DNA of 64,000 nucleotides from Meghimatium bilineatum (taxonomy: Eukaryota > Mollusca > Gastropoda > Stylommatophora > Philomycidae), in the NCBI GenBank assembly GCA_034231615.1, contig CM067309.1, positions 39,835,627 to 39,899,626 on the forward strand, written 5' to 3'. The translations under genes and the position numbers were made by a program. How positions within the stretch are numbered: the stretch's first letter is position 1; each line of letters opens with the position of its first letter. The notes below the pieces were generated by a model, which saw nothing but the letters and a program-made list of their open reading frames with translations, searched no databases and was not told where the DNA came from. Of this stretch, positions 13,101 through 25,100 are shown one piece after another.

Positions 13101-16100
13101 AAAAAACTAAACGATAAACATTTTTCTTTTTGATAAAGCACATTCTTCATTCTTTTAACCTAGTTGTATCTATGACTCCGATCATTATTGGAGTAGGTAG
13201 TTTGATTACCAATAATAAGTCATTCAATCAGGTTAAAGAAACAGGTCTAGTGATAAATTATTCCAAGCATGTTAAAAAATGTCTAGCGATAAATTATTCC
13301 AATGCTGGATTTGAATAAGCACAAGGCAGATGGCGTAACTACTATGCCAGAGAAATTCCCCCCATAATGTATAACACAATAATTAGACTACATGAAGAAA
13401 ATCTATACAAAATGTGCCAATAGTAAAAGTTCCTCACCTTATCTTCTCTGATCTGCCAATAGTAAAAGTTCCTCACCTTATCTTCTCTGATCTGCCAATA
13501 GTAAAAGTTCTCACCTTATCTTCTCTGATCTGCCAATAGTAAAAGTTCCTCACCTTATCTTCTCTGATCTGCCAATAGTAAAAGTTCTTATCTTCTCTGA
13601 TCTGCCAATAGTAAAAGTTCTTATCTTCTCTGATCTGCCAATAGTAAAAGTTCCTCACCTTATCTTCTCTGATCTGCCAATAGTAAAAGTTCTTATCTTC
13701 TCTGATCTGCCAATAGTAAAAGTTCTTATCTTCTCTGATCTGCCAATAGTAAAAGTTCCTCACCTTATCTTCTCTGATCTGCCAATAGTAAAAGTTCCTC
13801 ACCTTATCTTCTCTGATCTGCCAATAGTAAAAGTTCTCACCTTATCTTCTCTGATCTGCCAATAGTAAAAGTTCCTCACCTTATCTTCTCTGATCTGCCA
13901 ATAGTAAAAGTTCTTATCTTCTCTGATCTGCCAATAGTAAAAGTTCTTATCTTCTCTGATCTGCCAATAGTAAAAGTTCCTCACCTTATCTTCTCTGATT
14001 TGCCAATAGTAAAAGTTCTCACCTTATCTTCTCTGATTTGCCAATAGTAAAAGTTCCTCACCTTATCTTCTCTGATCTGCCAATAGTAAAAGTTCCTCAC
14101 CTTATCTTCTCTGATCTGCCAATAGTAAAAGTTCCTCACCTTATCTTCTCTGATCTGCCAATAGTAAAAGTTCCTCACCTTATCTTCTCTGATCTGCCAA
14201 TAGTAAAAGTTCCTCACCTTATCTTCTCTGATCTGCCAATAGTAAAAGTTCCTCACCTTATCTTCTCTGATCTGCCAATAGTAAAAGTTCCTCACCTTAT
14301 CTTCTCTGATCTGCAAATAGTAAAAGTTCCTCACCTTATCTTCTCTGATCTGCGACAGTTTTGTTATCACAGAGAGCACAATAACATTGTAATGGTCTTT
14401 ATGTTCTAAATATGTCTCCTGTCTGTAATGATACAAGATGATAGTGTTTATAACTATATTTTTAGACAAGAATTTGCTGCCTGAGAATTTATTGAGTTTA
14501 TTTTAATCACCAGGAATTATGAGCAATATAGCTCTTGTATCATTTTATGCAATTGTGGTGTGTTTCTTCCAGATCTATATATCATATCCCAACTCTCCAA
14601 GGTGTACACGATGCTTTGAGAAGCCTTCAACTCAGTTTGTTAAGTTATTCCTCTAGGGCCAAAGATAGCACATAAGGCGGATGTCAGATTTCCATGTCTC
14701 AAGTTTCATTGCAATTTGTCTTAGGTCTTCATTGTTTCTTATACCGATGGTGAAGCACTCTCTTGTAATAGTTCTACGTAAGGTCTCTCTCTTCCTCGTT
14801 TTCTCTTGCCTCTTGGTGACCACATCAAAGCTTGACAGGGGAGTCTTTTGGTATTCATTCACACGCGTTACCGATGTAATTCCAGCGACACCTTCTAATA
14901 TAGGTGGATACGGTACATATTTTTACCTTGACCAGCCCACCGGCTTTCACTAATACCAGTAATATCTAAGTTGTAATCACACATTACACGACACATTTGA
15001 CTTGTCTATGTTGTAATCACACATTACACGACACACTTGACTTGTTTTTCCAGTTTGAAACACCGTTCTTAGTTTCAACTCAGAGGGGAAAAAAAAAATA
15101 AAAAACACTGGTTTCCAATCCAAAGATTGTGACCCCCAAAACAGGGGTCATAGTCTGATGATGATGAGATAACTGATCCCTTTAGCTGTGAACATTTAGC
15201 TCTTGACAGCCCATAACCTTCCTGACAGAAGCTAAGTCCTCCTCAGCTGTCTCAAAGGCATGTTGTGTAAGGAGGTTTATGGATGCATATATAAATAATC
15301 AAAATATCGGAGGATGTCGGACAAAATGGAAAGTGCTGCAGTAACCAGACAAATCTATTGTTTTATGGATGCATATTTAGCCCTTGAAGGGAGGCCATCT
15401 AGTGCAGTAGTAACCCAGAATCACCTCATCCTGCCAGGAACACAGCATATACACTTATATTTCATTACTTATATGTCAAATATTTCATTATTCTTCGGTC
15501 AGATCTGTTGACCCATCTGCAGTGATGACACACTCAGTACTCCCTGCCACTTTAGAGTCTGTCACAAAAGGACAAGGTGCAATGTTCACTGGCCTGCATC
15601 TCTCCGTCATCCATGGGGTCCATTTGGCAGAAGACAAGTAAAAACTGAGACAAGACATGCAGTAACATTGATTTTTCTCACAAGTGACAAGATAGAGTGA
15701 CAAGTGACACTCTATCCCCTAACTTTCCGTAGTCACCTCCTACAAGTCACAATCTGAAATATTAAACTAAAAAGATATTGATTTTAAAGGAATTTTAATT
15801 TGCAAACACTATCTTAAAGTTAAAAAAACCACTGAAAAATCTATTTTTGACGTTTCCATAAGTTAAAATTAGACTGAAAAATCCATTTTTGATGTTTCCA
15901 TAAGTTAAAATTCGACTGAAAAATTTATTTTTGATATGTTTTATGTTTCCTTATTACAAATTTTAAAAATAAATGTGCCAGGGTAGCAGGTAATTTTGTT
16001 TTTATTTTTAAAAGTGCCACTGTCATTTTTCTGTTGAAGATTGTATTTTCGTTGTTGACACATTCAGGATGTATGCATCCCGATGGCACAGAATAATTAT

Positions 16101-19100
16101 GACATTTTTCAGGACAAACCAACTGCCACCTTAGCATGTCCAAATGTTTTCTGTTCTCTGTCAATGTCCAAATGTTTTCTGTTCTCTGTCAATGTCCAAA
16201 TGTTTTCTGTTCTCTGTGAAACTGTTTGCTGTTGATGTTAAAATACAAATCTGACATGACTTACCTGCTATAAATCAAGTTACACAACCACCCCACCTCC
16301 AAAACAAAGTCACATGATTCATCTAGTGTTCTAAGCATAAGTTCCATGTGATCAAATAATGAATTGTCAAGCATACATCTGGAACAGAACAATTTATTTG
16401 TGAGCCAACAGTTGTATCTCATTATAGTTGGGCATTTTTATTTAAACAAGTGCAATTTAAATTGAAGGAAGTAATGCTCTACATTGCGCAATGATAATGT
16501 TCCTCCTTCGCAAGCATAGCATGAAAAACAAAAAACATATGAGAGGAAAATGATGAAGAATAAAACATTGGTAGTTGCCTATTTTGGTTTTGGTTTGTGA
16601 GTTTGTAGATGTCAGAGGAGTCCGATTCGTGCCAGGAAAGATATTTTGCAGTGTGTGCAGTGCATGAGAGAAGAGGGTCTCGAGTGAGAGCATTTCAGAT
16701 CATTCCTTTCGTTTTTGTCTTTTGTAGATTGCCCGCAGTGTACTTTCTTGTTTGAATTTTGTGATGTTAGCGGTGATCTGAGTGTCAAGAGCAATCAAGA
16801 GCTGTAGTTTCCCAGAGGCTTGGATCAATGCTACAGTGTATGAGGGAGGTCTTTAAGTAATCCTTGAAGCGATTTTTTGTGCTTGAACGCTTACCATCTC
16901 ACAGCTCCCCATAGAACAATCTCTTTAGAAAATACATGTCTGGCGTATGGATGAAGTGGCCGGTACAGCGGAGTTGGGATGTAATCAACAAGGCATGGAT
17001 GCTTTTCATAGAATTTTTGAAGAATTTCATGTCTGATATTTGATTCAGTCAACATACTCCAATAAGATTTTTTAGGCACCGAAGGTAGAAAGGTTAAGCC
17101 GTCGAGCATGTCTTGCATAGACAGTCCAGGATGATGCAGCATAAAGCAGTGTTGGTAGAACTTGTGCGGTAGACGTCCAACTTAGTTGTCAAACTGAGAC
17201 CACGCCTGATCCAGACGTTGGCAGGAAGGCTCCCGAAGGCCACATTGACCCGAGCAGTACACAGAGCAACATATACATCAATTGTCGCAGTTTGTAATAG
17301 GGTGCAGCTATATACCAACCTATCAGCAGTGTTGAGTTTCTGTCCTTTCACTGTGATTACTGGTTCTGTGTAGTAGAAACATTGCATGAAGTAAGACACA
17401 CACATTTCTTAACTTTTATCTTCTGTCAAATGGTCCCCATGGATGATGGAGAGATGCAAGCTAGTAAACATTGCACCTTTGTCCTTTTGTGGCAGACTGT
17501 TAGAAGTTGGGGAATGTTAGGTGTACCATCATTGCAGATGGGTCAACAGATCTGACGGAAGACTGATGAACTAGTTGTCCTGGATGTACATGCTGCACTA
17601 CTAGCAGGAGGTGATGACCAGTGAGATACTGCCACAATGGAATGCCTCATTTTGGGGATTAAACATGCATCCATAAACCTCCCTTAAGATACCCTTGCCT
17701 TTGAGACAGCACATTTTTGCTTTTGAGTGTTACTTCTGTTACACAACTTGGGAGATACTATTCTTTTGTCAGAAAGGTTACAGGCGGTTACGAGCTACCT
17801 GCTCACAGCTGAAGGGATTATTTGAGCTACCTGCTCACAGCTGAAGGGATTATTTGAGCTACCTGCTCACAGCTGAAGGGATTATTTGAGCTACCTGCTC
17901 ACAGCTGAAGGGATTATTTGAGCTACCTGCTCACAGCTGAAGGGATTATTTGAGCTACCTGCTCACAACTGAAGGGATTATTTGAGCTACCTGCTCACAG
18001 CTGAAGGGATTATTTGAGCTACCTGCTTACAGCTGAAGGATTATTTCATCATCATCAGACTACAGCTGTTACGAGCAAGTTTATCCGTTCCTCAATTTGA
18101 CTGCTATTGACATTTTAACCCATTTTATTTCAGGTTATCTATCTCCTCATTGTTACACAATAAGTTCACTCTAAAATTGGCAAGTGTCAACCATCTCATC
18201 AGCAAGTGTCAACCATCTCCTCAGCAAGTGTCAACCATCTCATCAGCAAGTGTCAACCATCTCATCAGCAAGTGTCAACCATCTCATCAGCAAGTGTCAA
18301 CCATCTCATCAGCAACTGTCAACCATCTCATCAGCAAGTGTCAACCATCTCATCAGCAAGTGTCAACCATCTCATCAGCAAGCATTAAAACCATCTCATC
18401 AGCAAGCATCAACCATCTCATCAGCAAGCGTCAACCATCTTATCACCAAGCATTAAAACCATCTCATCAGCAAGCATCAACCATCTCATCAGCAAGCATC
18501 AACCATCTCATCAGCAAGCATCAACCATCTCATCAGCAAGCATTAAAACCATCTCATCAGCAAGCATCAACCATCTCATCAGCAAGCATCAACCATCTCA
18601 TCAGCAAGCGTCAACCATCTTATCACCAAGCATTAAAACCATCTCATCAGCAAGCGTCAACCATCTTATCACCAAGCATTAAAACCATCTCATCAGCAAG
18701 TGTCAACCATCTCATCAGCAAGCGTCAACCATCTTATCACCAAGCATTAAAACCATCTCATCAGCAAGCATCAACCATCTCATCAGCAAGCGTCAACCAT
18801 CTTATCACCAAGCATTAAAACCATCTCATCGGCAAGTGTCAACCGTCTAATCCACGATGTATATATTTTTTGGTGTTAATAAAAAGCCAGTACATGAAAT
18901 CTCTCTTATTTTTTTCTTCTTATTTTATAGAAAGAATCGGTATAGGCAGTAAGTTATTGTGGAAAGAATTGAACACAGCTGGGATCGATTACCAAAAACA
19001 AAGTTGCAGCTAAAGAGTACAGGTGAGAAAAGATGATATGTACTAACTGTATGAGATGATATGTACTAACTGTATGAGATGATATGTACGAACCGTATGA

Positions 19101-22100
19101 GATGATATGTACTAACCGTATGAGATGATATGTACGAACCGTATGGGATGATATGTACGAACCGTATGAGATGATATGTACGAACCGTATGAGATGATAT
19201 GTACGAACCGTATGAAGGAATAATCACTATCTCTAGCTAGGTTCACAAGGGCAAACAGCGCACTCTGCGACCTCGCTTCTAGGCTCAGATGATATTCCTG
19301 GTGGGAAATATGAATTTGTCTGAATTTTATCAAACATTTTAATTAGAATTTTAGTTTGAGTGGGGCATAAGTTGGTTAGTTACTTATCCAGCTAAACATT
19401 TTAACTATAATTGATTGATAGTCTTACATTTTTTTTTGGGTGGGGCACACAGCAGCTGTTGGTTGGTTGCTGATCCAGCTTCCCATGCCCCTTGACCCAT
19501 ATTATAATGCTGGGAAGTCTGAATTTTTGACCCAACCCTGGCCAAAAATAATTATCCCACCACCAGGAAGGTAGGTTTCTAACTATACACTGCTCCAAGC
19601 CACTGCAGCCAAGATACGGTTCAATGTGCTCATTCCCCACCACCAATTTCCTACTGGTTATGCTGAACTTCTCTATGGCTCTAGGCATGTAACAAAATGT
19701 TCAAGGCAAAAGGCTTGTCACGTCCTGAGTCACTGTAAAACTTTGTTGTCGCTAGTTGAAACTGTTCACATAAGTATTGATATTTGACAGTGGTTGAAAC
19801 TGTTCATATAAATATTGATGTTTGGCAGTCGTTGAAACAATTTACACAAATATTGATGTTTGGCAGTCGTTGAAACTGTTTACACAAATATTGATGTTTG
19901 ACAGTGGTTGAAACAGTGTTCACACATCTAGAGACAAACTGTTGATATGTGGAGATGGAGACAGCAAAATAATTATGACCATAAATACAGTAAGCGCTTT
20001 ATATTTAAAAAAATGTTTGGGCTGTTAGCGACAAATACTACAACGTCCTTTGGAACATGCACCAAAGCTTAGAGAGATTGACATAGGAATTGTTTGTGGC
20101 CGTAAAATATGTTTCAGTTAAACTGGAAATCAAATTTTACTAATAATAATTGAAACAGATCCTGTACAAGATAGTGCTATTCAACTATTGTTGAATATGA
20201 AGGGAAATGAATGAACTGACAAGTTGGTGGGTTCTGCTACTATAACAGGTAGTCAACCTATGAACAAAGCAGATATACTCAATGTTCTATGAGAGTCTGC
20301 ACGATTGAAGGTCAATGTGCATGAGTTAATATTGAGAAAGCACAAATTGGGGGTAAGGATAGGCGTGGAAGTAAAAAAGCACCTCACGAAAATTTCAAAA
20401 TAACACTCAACCAACAACGAATAAGAACTATGAGTCGCTACACCGTAAGAGATTTTCTGAAGACGATATCCGAGTACCTATGTTCTCGGTGTGTGAAGAT
20501 GATAATCAACATACCTAAACCTATTATTAAATGTTGTATATCTGACTACAGTGTAACCAATCTGCTTTTCAACCATGAACTAATTCAACCAAGTTTGGAT
20601 TGGAGGCGGGCCCACTAACCACCCTGCCGCTAAGCCTAACAGTACTTGCATATAAACACTTACTGAAGAGACTAATGTAACAAGTGGAGCCATACAGCCT
20701 TGCTGTAGAAGAAGTTCTCTATGTTTATGAGAATCGCCAGCAAAATTTCCAACAGCCCAGGCACAAAGTTCCTGATAAACATATAAACACATAAAATATT
20801 ACGATAAATATATAAACACATAAAATATTACGATAAACATATAAACACATAAAATATTACGATAAATATATAAACACATAAAATATTACGATAAACACAT
20901 AAAATATTACGATAAACATATAAACATATAAAATATTACGATAAATATATAAACACACAAAATATTACGATAAACATATAAACACATAAAATATTACGAT
21001 AAACATATAAACACATAAAATATTACGATAAATATATAAACACACAAAATATTACGATAAACATATAAACACATAAAATATTACGATAAACATATAAACA
21101 CATAAAATATTACGATAAACATATAAACACATAAAATATTACGATAAACATATAAACACATAAAATATTACGATAAACATATAAACACACAAAATATTAC
21201 GATAAATATATAAACACATAAAATATTACGATAAATATATAAACACATAAAATATTACATTTTGAAATATGTATATAATAAAATTCAATGATCATCATAA
21301 ACATTAAGTGCTGTCTTCGCAATGGACCTCCAACATCCCATCTCTTGCCTTGGTGGTGCATTCTGTCAAGACTAACCTCCCCATTCTGTGATCTTTCCCT
21401 CCCACTTGCATTTCTGTGTACATACTCTTCCCACCTCGACCTTCACCAAGTAAGGTCTTCAACAAGGTGTTATGAACTTTAATATGTCTTAATATGTGTT
21501 ATGAATTTTAATACTTTATTTGTTTAATCTTTATTTATTTGAGTGCTTCTATTTTCATACGAAGTGTTGCTAGAACCTCTTTGTTCATTTTCTTCTCTTT
21601 CCATGAAGTTTCACCTATTCTTCTATATATCCACATCTTAAAGGCATAATATAAAAGTTGAATGCAATGGATAATGCATATCCATAAAACAGTTGGATGA
21701 CTCATAACCCTTCAGGGTTGTAAGAATACTACATCGGAACATCAACGCACAGTACTACAATGATGCTATAGAGTAGTTAAACCATGAACTGTCCATTCTA
21801 TACTGTTGTGTGTGCATGATTGTTTTGTCTTCCTCAATTAATTCTGCCTTTTTATTGCTCCATGTAGGCATGCATGCTTCCCTCCCATGTTACAACGACA
21901 TGTATTCTCTTGCTGTTGCCACATCATGTACAGGGTGGTTTTGTAATTTACACTCTGACAGAAAAAAACCCAGTCCTTACCGAGGATCAAATACAAGACC
22001 TCATCGGTGTGAGACCAAAGCTCTAGCTTCTCAGCCATGTGACACAAAATAATAAAACTATTCATTACAAATTTAAAAACTATCTACTAACAATTAAAAT

Positions 22101-25100
22101 CTCTTTTCTAAAAATAAAATAGCTATTTACCAAAAATAATAAAACATTTTACAAACTATTTATTAAAAATAATAAAACTATTTACTACAAATAATAAAAC
22201 CTTCAACGCAACAAAATAATTTCAATTCAAAACATTTGAAACTTTGTTTAGATACCTGCATCTGTGGATCCGTCCCTTGCATAAACTGGATAATCAGAGA
22301 AGATATTTGTGCCATGCTATTAACATTAAGGGAGGTACAAGCAGACAGATTAACAAGACAATACGCAGCTGCCTGCAGCACTTCAACATCCGTGGATAAC
22401 AAACAGCGTTGTAAAGTCTGCAATCCGTCATTTCTGTAGATGTAGTGTAAAGAAAGAAATTCACAGAGGTTACTAATAAGAAAAATGGAGTTTGGAAAGG
22501 CTGAATATTATTATTTTGTGATCTCTTTTCTGGATGCAGAGCCCGGAGCAAAGTTCTCCACATGGGAGCACATCACCCCCCCCCCCCATATCACTGCGGT
22601 TCACTGTGGGGCCACGGCCCACCTATAATTATTCAGACCATATTTAATAAATCATATAATAATAAGACATGGAAAGCTGACAAGTTTTTTTGTTAATCCC
22701 CTATATGGAGCACACGGAAGAAAATGTATCCTGAAAGGGGGCCATGAGTAAAAATAAATCATCAGAAGCACTAATCTAGAAAACAGAATGTGTTGCATCA
22801 TGGTGTAGTTTGCTTGCAACAGTAACACTTTTCTACCTGACACATCCAACTTCAGCATAGCATTTTTAGATCACTAACTCTTCTACAGAGCTGTGGTAAC
22901 CAGCTCCGTAAAGTAAATCCAGGAATAGGGTAATGAAGTTTTGCTAATCACATAATAACACACACAAATCGACTTTTTGACCAAAAGGCCTTTATCAAGA
23001 CAAAAATTTAAATTAAATTAAAACATACAACAGAAAACGGACAGTAAGGATATGGATGTTCACATTGGCATGTGTAATATAGATCGCCAACTCTCTGTCA
23101 CCATTTGAAAAGAAAGTACAAGGGAATAAAAGAATTCTGTATTAGCTACAAAACACAAGTTTACAGAGGAGACGAATCTCCAGATATTGGGACATTCCAG
23201 GTGAACACGAGAAGAAAATCATCACTTTGACAACATAAATGGCAGGTGTAAAATATAATATGAGGAGTGAGGTAGTCTAGTGGATAGTGAGCTTGCCTGC
23301 TATCATCTGGTTACAGCGTGCCAGGTTCAAAACCACGTCCGGACATTTAAAAATAAAAACAAAAAAATCCGGGTTGTGATTTCTCACTTGACACGACCAC
23401 TCCTCCAGTTGACTCAGCTGTAAATGAGTACCTGATGCATGAGTTAGGGAAGGTAAAAACAGCAAGGAAGGGAACTGGCCACCCCACCTAATAGTTGCTG
23501 TGGTTTAGTACATGAAGAGTTACAAATATCTTCATCCCTGACGGCAGATGCCATGGGACCTACCTTTACCTTTACAATATAATATACAAGCATCGAGGAT
23601 TTATTATTAAAGAAAAATCATAAAGCAGAAAATGGGATTTGAACCAGGTCCTCTCAGATAGCACCTACTCGCATTGCTACTTGAGTCAACATATTTTGTG
23701 TCTTCGACGACACTGAATACCCCAGTGGTTCAAATCCTGTTTGTTGTCTTTGATTCTTTGTTCTCAATTTGGACCCTGACAACAAGCAGGTACTTTGTTG
23801 ATATAAGTACCAGGGGGTGTTGTTGTTTCGATTCTAGGAATTCCGAGTAATTAGTTTTTAATTTTTATGTGCAGTGGGTCTATCAATCAAATCTTCTTCT
23901 TCTTCAGCCTTCATTCTCAAACTCCCACTGGATCTCTCTTATAGCAAGACAATGGTCCAACTAGACTTCCAGCAGGATGTTATCCAGAAAATGGAAATGC
24001 GTTGTCGCCGTTTTATTTGCGTCAATGGCCCGACACATCCATCTCAGCAGAAATCAACCAATCAAGTGCCATGTGAGTGGCATAAACGATCATGTTTCTC
24101 CACAACTCAGCCTCTTGAGTTGTTGATAAGTTCAGTTTTTTTGTAACAGTTTTTCTGTAACTTATCCAGCCATTTCTCTCTGTCTCTTCTAACAAAAGTA
24201 GCAATAGGATTAAAAGTTATGGAAGTCCAAAAGTAGCACTAGGATTAAAAGTTATGGAAGTTCTTAATAATCTATTTCAACTAGCATGACACACATAAGA
24301 CATCAATAATAAGTAATAACTGCAGTAAAACTATAATCCAACAGGTGAAACTTTAAACGTGTAATGAAATTTTGATAATCACCTGTAACACATATAACAC
24401 ACTAATCTATGTTTTGACCAAAAGGCTTCTGTCAAAAACACAACGCAATACACGAAGAGTAAGACTGTTCATGTTCACCCATCACATGATCATTTGTTAC
24501 ATTCACTTTTGAAATTAAGTTAGTTATGTCCTTGACTCAGTATGTATATGGCAAATAAGCCCTACTTTGGCCACAAATCTCCTTGCACAGTTCGAGCATG
24601 AGATAATTACTGTAGATGGTTTTTGGTCTACCCGTGACTTTCTACTTATGTCCACATATTAAATTGCTAGACAAGATAAAGCCAGAAGTGTATGAATGAT
24701 GAAAATACTAGAAGGATCGAGAAGAAACAAAACCACACAGAAAGTTGACAAAATATCACAGGATATTGACAAAATGAAACAAACATAAAAATAGTGAACG
24801 TAACCTGATATCTGCACATATGAATGACGGATGTTAATCCCAAAGAGCTGTAGTATGCCAATTTGGTAGAAATACCGGTTCCCATGTAGTCATTAATGGA
24901 GCATAATTTAACTAGAATCTGTAGATGCCCGAGAACTGGTATATCCAACAATTTGGCAAATTACAGCCCTTTGGGATTAACATATTTCATTCATATATGT
25001 AGATATTCTGATATGTTATACCATATTTCGGTTTATTTTGTCGATATGCAGCGATATTCTGTCACTCTTCTGTTTGGTTTGTTTGTTTGGCGTTTGCTCC

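Noticed and set aside
18150-18818. 222-codon frame of HLISKCQPS repeats
   Set aside because: Read-through of the 22-bp minisatellite; no non-repeat coding sequence.
22294-22563. 89-codon minus-strand frame over an armadillo exon
   Set aside because: Shadow frame of the TMCO6-like exon 22256-22433 in the wrong phase.
23265-23345. Possible tRNA gene
   Set aside because: A- and B-box motifs are present but no cloverleaf pairing, and a SINE core and tail follow.
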